Positions 13,279 through 24,097 of a stretch of 64,000 nt of DNA are shown here, one piece after another. This DNA is from Cubamyces lactineus. Its lineage: Eukaryota; Basidiomycota; Agaricomycetes; Polyporales; Polyporaceae. A program made the translations under genes and the position numbers. Under the pieces are notes generated by a model. That model worked only from the letters and a program-made list of their open reading frames with translations, was not told the origin of the DNA and made no database searches. The stretch spans positions 2,294,001 through 2,358,000 of the forward strand of contig JACDTU010000004.1 in assembly GCA_022376465.1 (NCBI GenBank), in the 5' to 3' direction. The number at the start of each line of letters is the position of its first letter. The first letter of the stretch is position 1.

Positions 13279-13445
13279 TAGTGAGTGTAGCGGTTAGAGA
13301 GCCAACACGATCTGAACCCCGATTCAACCACTGTTGAACTGTACAGTAGGAGATCGTCGCACCCACGTGATGGCCGCATGTACTCACAGGGACAACGGTC
13401 AGCCATCTTTTCAACCAACTCTCTGAGCCCTCCTCCTTCGCTACC
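13279..13445. promoter_or_regulatory. Bidirectional promoter between transposase A and DUF6698 gene A
   Basis: Only 167 bases separate the two divergent start codons, so both genes probably share promoter elements. This arrangement recurs in unit B (28520-28913). No operator-like motif was identified by eye. Confidence 0.5.
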
Positions 13446-15327
13446 ATGCCAGGCAAACGGCGGGAAAACGACTTCAATGACCTCCTCCGCAAGCACAAGA
13501 AGAGGGACAAGGCCAGGATGCCGCCACGCACCATCATCTCAAGTGGAGGAGGCACAGGCACACAGGACGCGTCTCACGCGTCCTGGGGGCCGAACACGTC
13601 GAGCGCGCGTTCCAGTGGCTCGGACCCACGGTCTTCATCCCCGTGTCGAGCACCTGTACAGCCGCCCTCTCCGCCTGTGGTTCAGCCGCGGACGCCCAGC
13701 CCTTCTCCAAGCCCTTCGACAGATCACGAAGACAACAGAGAAGTTCGTCGGCGCCGCAAGAAGCTCCAAAAAATCCTCAAGACTATGCAGGTTGACATTG
13801 CAACCCGAAGGCGAGTCCATGTTTATATCGGGCCCTATTGTCATACCTACTCACACAACCCTCTTCTAGGCACTCCGCCTCTATAGATCAGTATCATCGC
13901 CAGGCACGCATGATTCCTCGCGTTGTCCATCTCTTCATGCAGCCTTTGGAGATGCTTCTCTTTGGCCAAACCGACAACCCGGATGAAGACGCGTTGTCCG
14001 ATTCTGACGACGAATCGGACAGTGAAGATCTCGGCAAGCAAATAGCCAGGTAAGGTGTGATGCTGAACCTTCATGCATCTAACATTACCTGCCCACAGAG
14101 AGCGCCATCGTGCTAACAAGCGCGAACTGCGGCACCAATACAAAGTTGTACTGGACCTTATGCCCAATCTCCGTAACGACATGAAGTACCTTGATGAAGA
14201 CGATCTCATTATTTTGAGCAACTACGTGTGTTCCTCCTTAGAAGCCTACGTGAACGTTCCAACTGCTGATATCAATCTAGATTAACTTTCACCTGACAAA
14301 CGTCCGCGGGGATGATGGCGGATCCCTCCGGGACCGTGTTATCACGTACTTGCGCGACTCCCGCATCAAGGGATTCGAGAGCGCGCCCTCAGAAGTTCAG
14401 AAGTTCTACCGGGGCTGGTCAAACATGTTCACAGCGCGTATGCTATGCCCGCAGAACATGCTCGCACGCTTTGATGCAAATCCCGAAGCGTAAGTGTGCG
14501 GCTGAGCGAGCGAGTGAACACTGACATCATTGTGTAGGTTTTGTGAGATGATCATCTCTGGCCCCGAGGGCGATGATGAGTCCATTCTTCGAGGAGGCAA
14601 CTTTCCATCGTTCTTGTATGACCAGAAGCAAGCGGACCCGGAGAATGAACTACAAGGGCTCCTCCGAAGTCCTTACCTGCTGACGGTGAGTGGACACCGA
14701 TCCCTACGGGCCGCTGACTCACGTTGATTTCACAGTGTTACAAATCGCTCTGGACGGGTCCCTCCTCGGCTCGGCTTCCGGGCGGCCGTCAGAACAAGAC
14801 CGCAGGCCGCCCGCCCATCGCATGGGCAAACAACTTCTTCAAGGTCACTCCCCGCACCCTCGCGTACACTGCTGTCCAGGTTCGCTACGCTCTCCTCTTA
14901 CTCTTGTCGCTCCTTTCTAAGGTTCTCCCCACCGTCCTCGGTTTTCTCTTCTCTTACTGCAGGTCCGATACGAGCTTACAAGCTTGACCATCTGGTCGAG
15001 CAGCGATATCGCTGGCTTCAGCGCTTATGAACTGTTCAACGAGATCGTCGCCCTGTTCGCTGACCCAGAGTCGGATTGGTACCTCGATACGCTTGCGTGG
15101 TGGAACAAGTACGTCGCAACTCAACTTGGACGATCAGTACACTGACCATACACAACAGACAGGTCTTCGCGAACGCCCCAGACAAATCTGCAGGTCGCGC
15201 TTACAACAATAGGGGTGGAGGCCCGCAAACAACCGCGGAGAAGCTTCGTGTACAACGGCGCAAAGAGAAGAAGGCACGCAAAGCCATGCAGTCTCAGGCC
15301 CATGGCTGTGCACCGTCGCACCCGTAA
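13446..15327 (+). CDS. DUF6698-family protein, partner gene of unit A
   Basis: Start ATG at 13446, exon 1 to 13790, then about seven short introns. The N-terminal 115 residues are Ser/Pro-rich and end in a basic helix. The folded part reads through ARMIPRVVHLFMQPLEMLLF, an acidic linker, RANKRELRHQYKVVLDLMP, TARMLCPQNMLARF, NFPSFLYDQ, GLLRSPYLL, a GPSSA motif, VTPRTLAYTAVQVRYEL and finally LAWWNKQVF. This set of motifs matches what I remember of DUF6698, an Agaricomycete-expanded family of unknown function. The best acceptor for exon 2 is the AG before 13892 or close to it; exact joins in this part are uncertain. It is divergently paired with the transposase, and unit B has a homologue in the same position. 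A role in transposition or in silencing the element is inference only. Confidence 0.75.
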
Positions 15328-15861
15328 ATTTTGCGTGTCCTACGTGTGTTACATCGTGCTCACTACGTTGCTGGGACAGGGCTTCTGCAAGCGGCAGCAA
15401 TGCTGAAGGCACATCCGCGTAGGCTCCAGACAACCCTTTCATCGACTCTTGCCCATGCGCACCGTCGTCCCGTGCCTTTCTCATCATCTTGTTGCTATGT
15501 CAAAACCGCTATCTTCGCTATTGCCTCGATGTCTGTGCTGTTCCGCGTTCTCTGCGCTATGTACGTTTCCCTACTGCATCTTGCTTTCTTGGCTGCTGTC
15601 TGTATAGCTGTCTCATTCTCTGATGCCCTTGGATATGGTATCCCGCCTCCATCATAATACTACCCCCTCCCCGCTGCTGTATGCCACCCTCTGCTGTAGT
15701 TCATGTGTGCAATGCAATCTCATTGATGAATTTTGCTTCGTAATCGACGTCGTAATATTTGAACAGTATCAAAACAATGGAAGTGGGCGATGGCCCTGGG
15801 GATCGAGCACGGAACGTCCTTACCCCGCCCTGGCTGACGTTTGTATACGGGGCCTTTTGTT

Positions 15862-15960
15862 GCATAACATAGCCATCCATTCCCAACGTTCGTCCCGCGG
15901 GACGACGATTGCCAATGCATGGCTAATGTCGCCAATGCGCGCATAATATAGCCAATGCGC
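15862..15960. repeat. Short direct-repeat cluster
   Basis: GCCAATGC occurs at 15911, 15931 and 15951, a strict 20-base period, the last two copies extended to GCCAATGCGC. In addition GCATAACATAGCCAT at 15862 and GCATAATATAGCCAA at 15941 form an imperfect direct repeat 79 bases apart. The cluster could be sub-terminal repeats of mobile unit A, or a separate small element. Confidence 0.6.
15890..15905. repeat. Perfect 16-base palindrome
   Basis: TCGTCCCGCGGGACGA reads the same on both strands. It lies inside the direct-repeat cluster, 6 bases before the first GCCAATGC copy. It could be a dimeric-protein binding site or a hairpin. Confidence 0.7.
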
Positions 15961-17711
15961 GTTTATTTGCGGGCAATTAGTGGGCGTTTCACTACAATGG
16001 GTTGGCAAAGGTCCTCCCCGTGCGGGAATGTTTCCAACGCTAGCTCGGGTTTACCTGACTATGGCTACGTATACAAGAGCACGTACATATTTGCTGATGG
16101 TTGTCGTCACGAGCCGTCGATCCTACAGACCCTGCCGTATGCGGTTGTGCGTTGACCTAATTCGGCGGGACGTGCTGCGACGCGTGACGTCAGGCGGGAG
16201 AGGATCAGGGTCCGTGACGTAGTAACGGTGGCTGGATCGACGCGTCTGACGCGCCCAGTGTGCCGATCCAGTCGATCCTCCTCGTCCTCCCGGGTGAGCG
16301 CACTCACTCACCTGCGAACACAGAGCGGGAATGACGCTGCACCTCAGGCTTTCCGCGCGGACCCTGGCCAGTCTCAGCCTGAGCTCGTCAAGATTCGCGC
16401 GCGGAGGGCGTACAACTTGAATCACCAGTGAGTAAGTAGTCTCGCGTGGCGGATGTCGACCAACACGAGAGAAGTCCCTTCAGGCCATTTACACGCATAA
16501 TTGAGTGCTTCGGATTCCTTGCCTATGCTCGTCTCTACAGACACCAGCACACGCGAAGACTTCGCCGACCGAGCACATGCAGTATCCGAAGTCGCGGCGA
16601 TGGGATCGGTCGAAATCTATCCGCCCTTGTCAGTGCATTGTCCGAGACCCGGAGCCGTCTACCTTGCGTGCTCGAGCTCCCTCGTACCCTCAATATCGCG
16701 TCGCTCTGCGGGCTGATTAGTAGCTACAGAACGATATCGGCAAGGATAGTGGCGTTGATACAATGACATCGGTAGGGTCATCCCACCGTCCCGTCCGGCA
16801 TCCTACGGCATCTCCATCCGCACTCACCGATTTTGCTTTGAAGAGCAGCCTGTGCACGTTCGTCCCCGCATCTCGATCATCCAACATCGCACGTCGAATG
16901 TTGGAACATCTGTCTTTCTGTAGCCAAGATGGTAACTTGACAGTGACAGATCGTTTCTTGTTCAAGCGGCGGCGAGCTCGACATCTTTGGTGGCCGATTG
17001 CCGGTACGCTCTCTGTACTCAGTGCTTCACGCCATGCGGGTCGTGTCATCAGGCAAAGGATAGACGGTCCAAGCGGACGTGCACGGCTGTGAGTCATGGC
17101 CCGTGTATCTTGCCTACGTAAACGCCACTCACATCCGTCAAAGTAGACTGGAGTGCGGGCGACGCAACACAGCCAAGCCCCACAGGGCCAGGCACTGTTC
17201 GCGTTATTTCGTGCAGAGCCCGAAGTGCGTATTCTGACTCAAACATGCACTTAGGGAGGAGCGATGCTTTGTGCAAAAGTGCCGAAGAACAAGGAGGAGG
17301 GGCTAGCTCTTTTGGAGACAAGCGCCTGCGCTGGGTGCGTGCTAAGCGAGGGCAACTGCCAAAAGCGGTGCGTATATAGCTAGGAACGGCGTGTCCTGCC
17401 TCGGCCGTCGATCGAGCACTATAACCAAATCCTTCCAAGTCCTCCCTCCGGCTTCCGCACGTCTGAGGCTGTGGTTGCCTTGCGAGACTGCGTGACCCAT
17501 CCCCCGATAATCCAGGACCGACACAAATGCACCCCATGAATAGACATCGACCGCGTCCTCGCGTCCTATTAAATGCGTGCACGCTCTCCTCTCGTCCCTC
17601 AGCCCGTGCTCCATCGTTTTCCTGCCATCAGGCGCAATCTCTTCGTACCCATACGACGACCATCCTCGGCGGCGTGTGATTTTCTTCTCAACCTACCTCA
17701 TACTACTAGCG

Positions 17712-18604
17712 ATGTTCTGGCTCCAAATATTCCGTTTTGTTGCCCTGGGTACGTCCGCTTCCTCGTTGAAAGTAGTAATTCACGAGTTGATGATTCTTGC
17801 AGGTTGGGGACTCTTTTGTTCTCTTCTCCTCCTCGGTCTCGGCGCACATGCGCTTTCCGTCCTCGTGAACTCAAATGTTCCTACACCCGCATGGGCTGGC
17901 CTCGCTGTTGCCACGGCCGTCCTTTCGTTCGTCACGTTGCCGCCCATGTACGTCCTCTCAATGGTCCAGACCTGCACAGCTCTTTAACACACGGCCTCCT
18001 TCGCTAGGTTGGTGATTGACCTACTACGCACGGGCGCCTTCAGCTCAATGATCGTCGTCGAGCTCGCATGGCTCAGTATGTTGTCTCATACGACTCGTCA
18101 CCCATGCCTTTCTGAACCATGTCAATCTCAGGCTTCATCGGCCTGCTGTGCCTCGCCACCGGCGGTGCCGCCGCTGAGAACGCAGCCGACTTCTGGGTCA
18201 CTTGCGGCACCTGGACACCCGCCTCCGCGCGCAGCGTGTGCTCGGAGACGTCTGCTGCCGCAGCCTTTGGGTTCCTTGGCTGGCTTGCCCGTACGTCACA
18301 CGTTCATCTATCCTCATTTCTACAGCGCAAAGCTGACGACGCTGCCTCTTCGCCCACCGTAGTCTGGGGTTACACCATCACGCTCCTCGTCCTGCTCATC
18401 CTCCACGCGAACCGCGGGCACTACGTCTGGAGGATGTCCGTGAAGGAGGCCGGCTTCGAGAACGGCATCCCGCCCGCCGGTGGTGAGGCCAAGGCGCACG
18501 AGGCTGCCTCGCTCAATGCCGCCCAGGTCCCGTACGCCTACCCGCCGAGCGGCACTCCCTACGGCCAGCCCGCCGCGCATCCTAGCCCATATCCCCAGGT
18601 CTAA
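17712..18604 (+). CDS. Four-helix membrane protein, MARVEL-like
   Basis: Five exons: 17712-17748, 17803-17947, 18008-18075, 18132-18290 and 18363-18604, giving 216 aa with all phases matched. Hydrophobic segments fall near residues 2-33 (WGLFCSLLLLGLGAHAL), 41-65 (AVATAVLSFVTLPPM region), 72-100 and 140-165 (LWGYTITLLVLLILHA). The loop between helices 3 and 4 holds two Cys (TCGTW, VCSET) that could be paired. The cytoplasmic-looking tail is Pro/Tyr-rich. The four-helix plan and short length resemble fungal MARVEL-domain proteins, a group placed in membrane organisation; no specific function can be assigned. Intron 1 has no in-frame stop and its length is a multiple of three, so a retained-intron form is possible, but GTACGT and TTGCAG ends favour splicing. 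Confidence 0.75.
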
Positions 18605-19297
18605 GCAAGGGGCGCAAGGGGTTTCGCTGTTCACGTTCTGCCCTGACTGAGTAGTATTTCCGTTCGTCTTCTGGTCTCTGGATCTTTGGCCGGGCTTGTC
18701 ACGACTGAGTTTACGCTAATCTACGCATGCAATTGATGACTGTACTCTATTCTCCCCTGTCCCTCACAAGACCGAACCGTGGGCCTTGGAAGCGATCTCG
18801 TGTGCAGGACACATACCTCACCAGACCCTATCACGCCCACCTGACTTCTAGGCATCTCTTGGAAGCTGTCGCTGTCAATATCGAGGCGGTGCAACGTCAA
18901 CAGCCCTCTCGTTTCGAGCGCCACTGTCCGCTCGAGATCCACGTGTGGCACCTAACGTTTGACAGTTGTCGGCTCGCGGTGGCTTGCAACGAATGCGTGA
19001 GAGGTCGGCGTCCAAAGAGACCCGACGTCCAAACCATAGCGACGACATTGCGGGGCTAGCGCCGCTCAGCGCTTTAACGACCCGAGTGACGCTGCGTTTA
19101 CATCACTTCGCCCACTTCGAAGCGCTCTCGCGAATTTGCGAAGCATACTGACCCTGTATTCCACAGTTCTGTGGGGCTGTTGACGTAGTAGTGACCACCC
19201 AGTCGGGCCGTGAGATGCATATAAAGGCCCGTCGTAACCGAGTCCCGAAACTTTGCGTAGAGTCCGAACGCAAACACATTTCTGCACATTGACCAAT
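18605..19297. other. Intergenic with Con-6 copy 2 promoter
   Basis: No gene seen. An ATATAAAG TATA-like box at 19219-19226 lies about 75 bases before the ATG at 19298, a spacing close to that of Con-6 copy 1. Confidence 0.5.
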
Positions 19298-19716
19298 ATG
19301 TCCAACCCCGGAAACGTAAGTCTTCCTCGGGACTCTTCGACTTTGTGGAATAGGCTGACAGCCATCTCCTACAGGTCGCTCGCGGTCTTAGTGTGTAACC
19401 AATCCCGAGACGGAGTGAGGGTCATAAGCTAACCTTGCAATCTACAGAGGCTGCCATCTCCAACCCCAACAACTCCGAGGAGGCAAAAGAGCGTGCTGCC
19501 GAGCGTCTCCGGCAGATGGAGGCCAACGGCGAATTGAACTCCAGTGAGGCCCACGAAGACAACGTCGCAATCGGCCACAAGGTATGTGTGCGCCACTGCT
19601 CTGGATGTGCAACTCACGTGTGATGTTTCCTGCAGGCTGCAATGCGCAACCCAAACGTCTCTCAGGAGGCAAAGGAGCATTCTGCTCAGGTCCTCGACGA
19701 CCTGGGCCGCTCCTGA
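19298..19716 (+). CDS. Conidiation-specific protein 6 (Con-6) family, copy 2
   Basis: Four exons: 19298-19315, 19375-19390, 19448-19581 and 19636-19716, giving 82 aa. The very short first two exons encode MSNPGN and VARGL(K), and exons 3 and 4 each carry one Con-6 repeat: SNPNNSEEAKERAAERL and RNPNVSQEAKEHSAQVL. The protein is almost fully hydrophilic and Asn/Glu/Lys/Ala-rich. Exons 1-3 have the same lengths as in the copy at 7800-8210, on the opposite strand 11 kb away, which shows a duplication with inversion. Regulation by development or stress is likely from the family but is not shown here. Confidence 0.93.
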
Positions 19717-20016
19717 GTGCATCGTTGCGCACGTGGGGACGCCAAGGAATAGTGGTAGCCGAACTGAATGTACGAATAGGTGCAGTATAATAACAATGGA
19801 TGTCGTCAGTTTGCTCTGATCGCTTCAGCGTAGTATGCAGTCAACTGATCCTTGCAATGTAATATGCACAACTAGCAAGATCGCAGAGCATGAGTTCATT
19901 ATGGCTGATGGTTTACAGTACAGTTGATCACTCACCTCGCATCGATACCGGTGTACTAGTAAGGGGACAAGACTAAACAAGTAAAAATACAACAGGATAC
20001 AGCAATCCCTGTGACA
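19717..20016. other. Convergent 3' region between Con-6 and RPB8
   Basis: AT-rich 3' UTR sequence shared by two convergent genes. No gene seen. Confidence 0.6.
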
Positions 20017-20747
20017 TTACCGGCGAAGGAGTATGAATACAGGATCTCCCAAGACGATACTTGTCATGTGCCTGAACGAGCCCGTTAGGGACATGAGCAG
20101 ACCACCGAACGAAGCATACGCCGTCCTGCAGCACCATTGCTATTAGTGACAAAACCTACGCAATGTGAGATGCGACGCGGACTTACACAATCTCTGCTGA
20201 GCCGCCATCGAATCTGTAGACCTATGGCGTGACGTTCAGCATCCTAGCATGGCGTATAGGAGACGGCCCGCGGCAAGATGACGCAAAAACGTGCGAGAGG
20301 GGAGCCGAGGATGGGGAGGAACACGGTGGTGCATTGTGGCTGAACGCTCACCTTGCCATACATGACGTACTCGTAGTCATCATCCAACCCTCGCCGGCCC
20401 TTCGCATCTGGCCTCCACACATCCCTGTCTTTGTCTTCGTCCTCTGTCGCCCCTGCCGCGCCTTGTGGTGCGCGCGAAAGTGAGGATGCGAGCGCAAGCG
20501 CGAATGACTGGCCGTTCTGCAGCGGGAAGAGCTCGACGTTGTAGTCGAGCGTCAAATCCATGTCGTAGTTTTTAGAGTGCGCGTATAGACGCGATACTGT
20601 GCAACATGGAATGAGCACAATGCTGGAATGAACATGTGTGGAGATGAACCCAGGGTACGCACCTCGGTCAAATTTCTTGCCCTCCTTGTCAATAGCATTG
20701 ATCGTGAAGATATCGTCAAAAACAATATTCGAGGTGTTTGAAGTCAT
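20017..20747 (-). CDS. RPB8: RNA polymerases I, II and III shared subunit RPB8 (RPABC3)
   Basis: Four exons: 20663-20747, 20352-20596, 20187-20221 and 20017-20125, giving 157 aa, close to the family length of about 145-150. Family motifs are clear: SNIVFDDIFTINAIDKEGK at the start, VSRLYAHSKNYDMDLTLDYN, the DYEYVMYGKVYRFDG strand pair, and AYASFGGLLMSLTG near the end. RPB8 is an OB-fold subunit of all three nuclear RNA polymerases. A moderately long acidic loop (residues about 68-95) lies where other species also vary. The 35-base third exon is fixed by the frame of the last exon. Single-copy housekeeping gene. Confidence 0.95.
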
Positions 20748-20982
20748 TTTGCTGGCCCCAGGGTGTGCAGTCTAGATGTGTCGAGGATTACGGGTGAGGA
20801 CGTCCGAGGAGAAGCAATCCAAGTGCAGAGACCGCCATAACGAGCGCTTAAGCCGAAGAGTACCTGGAAATTGCCGCACCACCCTATATGGCAATCGTCT
20901 AGGTTCGTCGTTGAAACATACATTACACAAGGGTACTACTTCTGCGCCGTTGACAGTCTTGATATCAGGCTTCCTCGCCATT

Positions 20983-22615
20983 TCACCATCCCTGTGCACC
21001 TCTCACTTGGATATCCAGACACTTCCTTAGATTCTCCTTCATCTCGCCGACCCTCCATGCGTCCACGTCTTCCCGCGTCGACGACCCTTCTGCAGAGAAA
21101 AACGGCGCCACACATGTCTTTGCAATCGCCCTGAACAAGTCCTCGAGAATCCAGGTGAGTCTTGGTCCAGTCAATTCAATCGCGGGTTCAGAGTTGACTT
21201 CGAGCAGGTTGACCTGGAATTTGCGAGGTGCGTCGGGAGAAGCATCGTGTGTGACAACGAAGTCGATGCCGAAGAGCTCGAACGCGTTCGGTAGTGGCTA
21301 TTCGTCGACATCACGTATGATCAATGTCTATGAAGCCATTGACCGACGAGATGACTGACCTGGAAGTGAACGCTCATCTCTATCGCAGCTTTGAAGGTCT
21401 CCGATAGCACTTCGCAGATCTGCCCTTTGATATCTGAAATGTCTTCGGCGGACATGGTTGGATATCGGTCCGTCTGTGTTTGGCGAGCATTGATGGAGTC
21501 CACATCCATCGCTTGCCCCATCGCGTGTGGAGGCTTTGGTTGTTGCCTTCGGGGTTGAAAAGAAAGCACATGACACCCAACAAGCTCGTCCAGCAGTCGT
21601 ACGCCCGCTTCCCCTCGGTCTGTCTGGAGCGAGGTGTTCGTCAGATGGGCAGATAAGTCAATTTCGCTAGAGTTGTCTTCAGACCGCGAGGGTGCCGCGT
21701 ATGGCACCGCTGAGAACAGAGCCAATATGCGATCGTACACATAGACCTTGATGGCCCCAGAAGCCACGCAGTATACACGAAGATGAAACTATATTTTGCA
21801 TGAATAACTCGTCTATTTTCACAAAAGGTATCGAGCTGACTTTGTGACCACGCAGATTTTGAGGCGGAGGTGCAGTAGAGCCATCTAACGGGACTTCTGC
21901 AGGGTCGAGTAGGAGCGGGCTGGCAAGGTACTCCTATCCTGATGTGTCAGCTACACGGAGTATCGTGCATTGCGATACACGGACCGACCTGGATAACGAA
22001 GTGGCGCAGCTGCGAGGTTACTACTGCAGTTTCGCGTCGTCCATCATTGGTTTCTTCATCGGTATCTTCCTCTTCAGACTCATCCTGCTCAAATTCCTCG
22101 AAGATCGCTTGCAGGTCCTCCTTGGAGTGGAACAGTCGCAGGCCCATGCCACGATCGGCCATACCAGGCTTGAGTATCCACCATTTAGCAGGATCCCCCT
22201 TTTCTATTTCCGCAGACAAATCATACAAGTCGTCGCCCCACAGTTCGTCCAGTTCGTCGGCGAAACTAATCTCGAGTTCCCAGGTCCTCGGTGCTCCCCA
22301 GGTCAAAATAGAGTCAGGGTGTTTCGTGAGATAGTTATGAATGCAGCGAGACAAGAAATGCTTGCGTATCAGGGCCTTCCGGATGACATACGAAGACGAT
22401 AGCACTTTAGATGCTGGCGAGTGGGAGAATGTGAGATCGTGGTCTAGAGCATCATATGTTGCCCATTGGACGAGTCGACCGGGAGAAGCGACCAGATCAG
22501 CGTTGAGAGCGGTTATGATCGGAGGTTTTGGCGTCAAGGATCCTAATGCAGCACGAACAAGACGATCTGTGAGCGGAGCAGTTGGCCATGAGACGAACGC
22601 GGTGAAGTCCTCCAT
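20983..22615 (-). CDS. Tubulin-tyrosine ligase-like (TTL domain) protein, Pby1-like
   Basis: Four exons: 21989-22615, 21841-21933, 21360-21788 and 20983-21297, giving 486 aa. ATP-grasp/TTL signatures: KWWILKPGMADRGMGLRLF (nucleotide-binding Lys and Gly-rich loop), HFVIQEYLASPLLLD, HKFHLRVYCVASGAIKVYVY and FELFGIDFVV with a later LLEVNSEPA (metal-binding Glu/Asn). These catalytic features look intact. In yeast the related Pby1 is a P-body protein with a TTL domain whose substrate is unclear, so tubulin as the target is not certain here. An acidic insert EEFEQDESEEEDTDEE sits in the first exon. The gene shares a 202-base divergent promoter with MMM1. The last exon could be continued by a further splice, but the stop at 20983 is in frame and plausible. 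Confidence 0.9.
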
Positions 22616-22817
22616 GGTCGCGTCTCACAAGAACTGCAAAAGTTCAATCAAGCGCTCGATACTCGCTCTGAGGAAACACGTGATATGACAACGGCGTCTA
22701 TCTTGCGCGTTCGCGGACTTGCGGTAACTGTGGCAGTCGTCCGACTCGGATGCGTACCTCGCTCGGCACCATCTCTCCTCACAACCACTTTGACTTCAAT
22801 CCCTTCCGTCGCCGTGG
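22616..22817. promoter_or_regulatory. Divergent promoter, TTL protein / MMM1
   Basis: The two start codons are 202 bases apart on opposite strands, so both transcripts must start within this stretch. No specific motif was recognised. Confidence 0.5.
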
Positions 22818-24007
22818 ATGATGGCCACGGCGTATGTATTTACGCTGCAGCCAACATTCACTCAGGGTCTCATACTGGGCCAAGCCTCCATCCTCCTTCT
22901 GCTGTTCTTGGTCCTGAAATATCTCTTCTTCGACTCCGACCCCGATCGCCCATACCGGAAAGCCTCCTACCAGCCCAAAGTCGAAGTGGATGACGTCCGT
23001 GAGGACATAAGTGATGTTCGCGTCAACCTAGGCAAATTGGAGTCTGAGCTCGGCGACGGCGAAGCGGAGAGCTCGGAGTGGTTAAACTTGTTATTGAAAC
23101 AAGTATGTACAACGCGACTAGCGTCCTCTGGACCGGGACTCATCGCAGACAATAGGTACTTGATGCGTATCGGGTGAAGTTGCGGAATGGGCTTGCAGGC
23201 CCTGAGGGCGACGAGGTCGCCCGACAACGAGTTGAGGACTTCGCCAACAAGATGCGTCCCACTGGCTTCTTGGTACGCTTAGTTCTGCTATATCGCGACG
23301 CGAAAGTCTAGAAACCCGCTACAGGACTACATCAAGGTCCATTCCGTTGATATGGGGACATCTGCTCCAAGACTATCGCGTGCTCGAATACGCACTCAGT
23401 CTATACCCGGTGCCGATGCTGTAAGTAATACATGCGTAGACCTATTATACCATACTGAAGGGTTCGTAGGACATCGAGTACGATATGAATTATATGGATT
23501 CTGTCTCCATATCAATATCTACTTCTGTCCTCTTCAACTACCCATTCCCTTCTTTTGCTCGTCTGCCGGTGTCCCTGACTATCTCTCTGTCGCTCTTTTC
23601 TGCACCCGTAAGCTAAGCACCTTTATAGCTTGTTCGCTCTGCTGAACGTACAACCGCAAACCTTCAGGTCCGCCTAACACCCCCAAACCCTCTGTCACCA
23701 CATCCGACCATTACTTTCACTCTCCCTGCCCCACATTCAGACTTTGTCCTGGATATCAAAACAACGTCGCTTATGGGCAGCCGTGCTAAACTTGAGGACG
23801 TGCCAAAACTGCATGAGTTGATCCTACATCAGGTGAGGTCATTTCGTGTGTTACATTGGGACAGCACTCAGCTCCGTCCGACAGATACGCCGAGTCATTC
23901 TAGAGAAGGGGACTTGGAAGGTCGTCCTTCCGGGTCTAGCTAGCGTGAACGAAGTAAAAGAAGACGTAAAGATGGAGCACCACCTCGCAGAGAGGACTCC
24001 AAACTAG
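22818..24007 (+). CDS. MMM1: Maintenance of mitochondrial morphology protein 1 (ERMES subunit)
   Basis: Six exons: 22818-23102, 23156-23272, 23325-23420, 23470-23607, 23668-23832 and 23885-24007, giving 307 aa with all phases matched. A single membrane segment (GLILGQASILLLLFLVLKYL, about residues 17-37) follows a short luminal N-terminus. The rest is the SMP lipid-transfer domain: DYIKVHSVDMGTSAPRLSRA, DIEYDMNYMDSVS, LPVSLTISLSLFSAPV and SLMGSRAKLEDVPKLHELI are typical Mmm1 blocks. Mmm1 is the ER-anchored part of the ER-mitochondria encounter structure and moves phospholipids between the two organelles. The length fits the family. A second ATG directly follows the first, so the exact start could be 22821. 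Confidence 0.93.
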
Positions 24008-24097
24008 GTTATGGCGTACACTCTGTTCACGTACATTATGACCATCACGAGGTAATCAGTCATTGCACGTTCCATCAGTCGTCTGCTAACTGTTTTG

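Larger units (their letters stand above)
8677..15327. mobile_element. Mobile unit A: Plavaka-type transposase plus DUF6698 gene, ends not mapped
   Basis: The coordinates cover only the two genes. Real termini probably lie within 8.2-8.7 kb on the left and 15.3-16.1 kb on the right, where a repeat cluster is found. The unit sits between Con-6 copy 1 and the MARVEL gene. The intact long transposase reading frame argues for a fairly young or selected element. Confidence 0.55.
15328..17711. other. 2.4 kb region without a convincing gene
   Basis: Contains short ORFs only, none with recognisable motifs or fungal exon patterns. It holds a repeat cluster at 15862-15960, a 16-base palindrome at 15890-15905 and a TGACGTCA-type palindrome near 16186. 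The first few hundred bases are likely the 3' UTR and right end of mobile unit A. The last few hundred bases are the promoter and 5' leader of the MARVEL-like gene. Confidence 0.5.

Noticed and set aside
15331..15657. 108-codon ORF with hydrophobic stretches after the DUF6698 gene
   Set aside because: No family resemblance; lies where the 3' UTR of the element gene is expected.
8211..16100. Search for a TET/JBP dioxygenase gene with unit A
   Set aside because: Plavaka/KDZ-type elements in basidiomycetes can carry TET/JBP genes, but no matching frame (HxD motif context) was seen here or around unit B.
8211..16100. Terminal inverted repeats or target-site duplications for unit A
   Set aside because: No matching inverted pair was found by eye between 8.2-8.7 kb and 15.3-16.1 kb; a computed search is needed. 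The same holds for unit B.
17094..17582. 162-codon minus-strand ORF upstream of the MARVEL-like gene
   Set aside because: No motif, Arg/Ser-rich shadow-like composition and overlap with the likely promoter and leader of the MARVEL-like gene.
17749..17802. Reading straight through intron 1 of the MARVEL-like gene
   Set aside because: The frame is open, but strong GTACGT and TTGCAG ends and a better membrane helix after splicing favour an intron.
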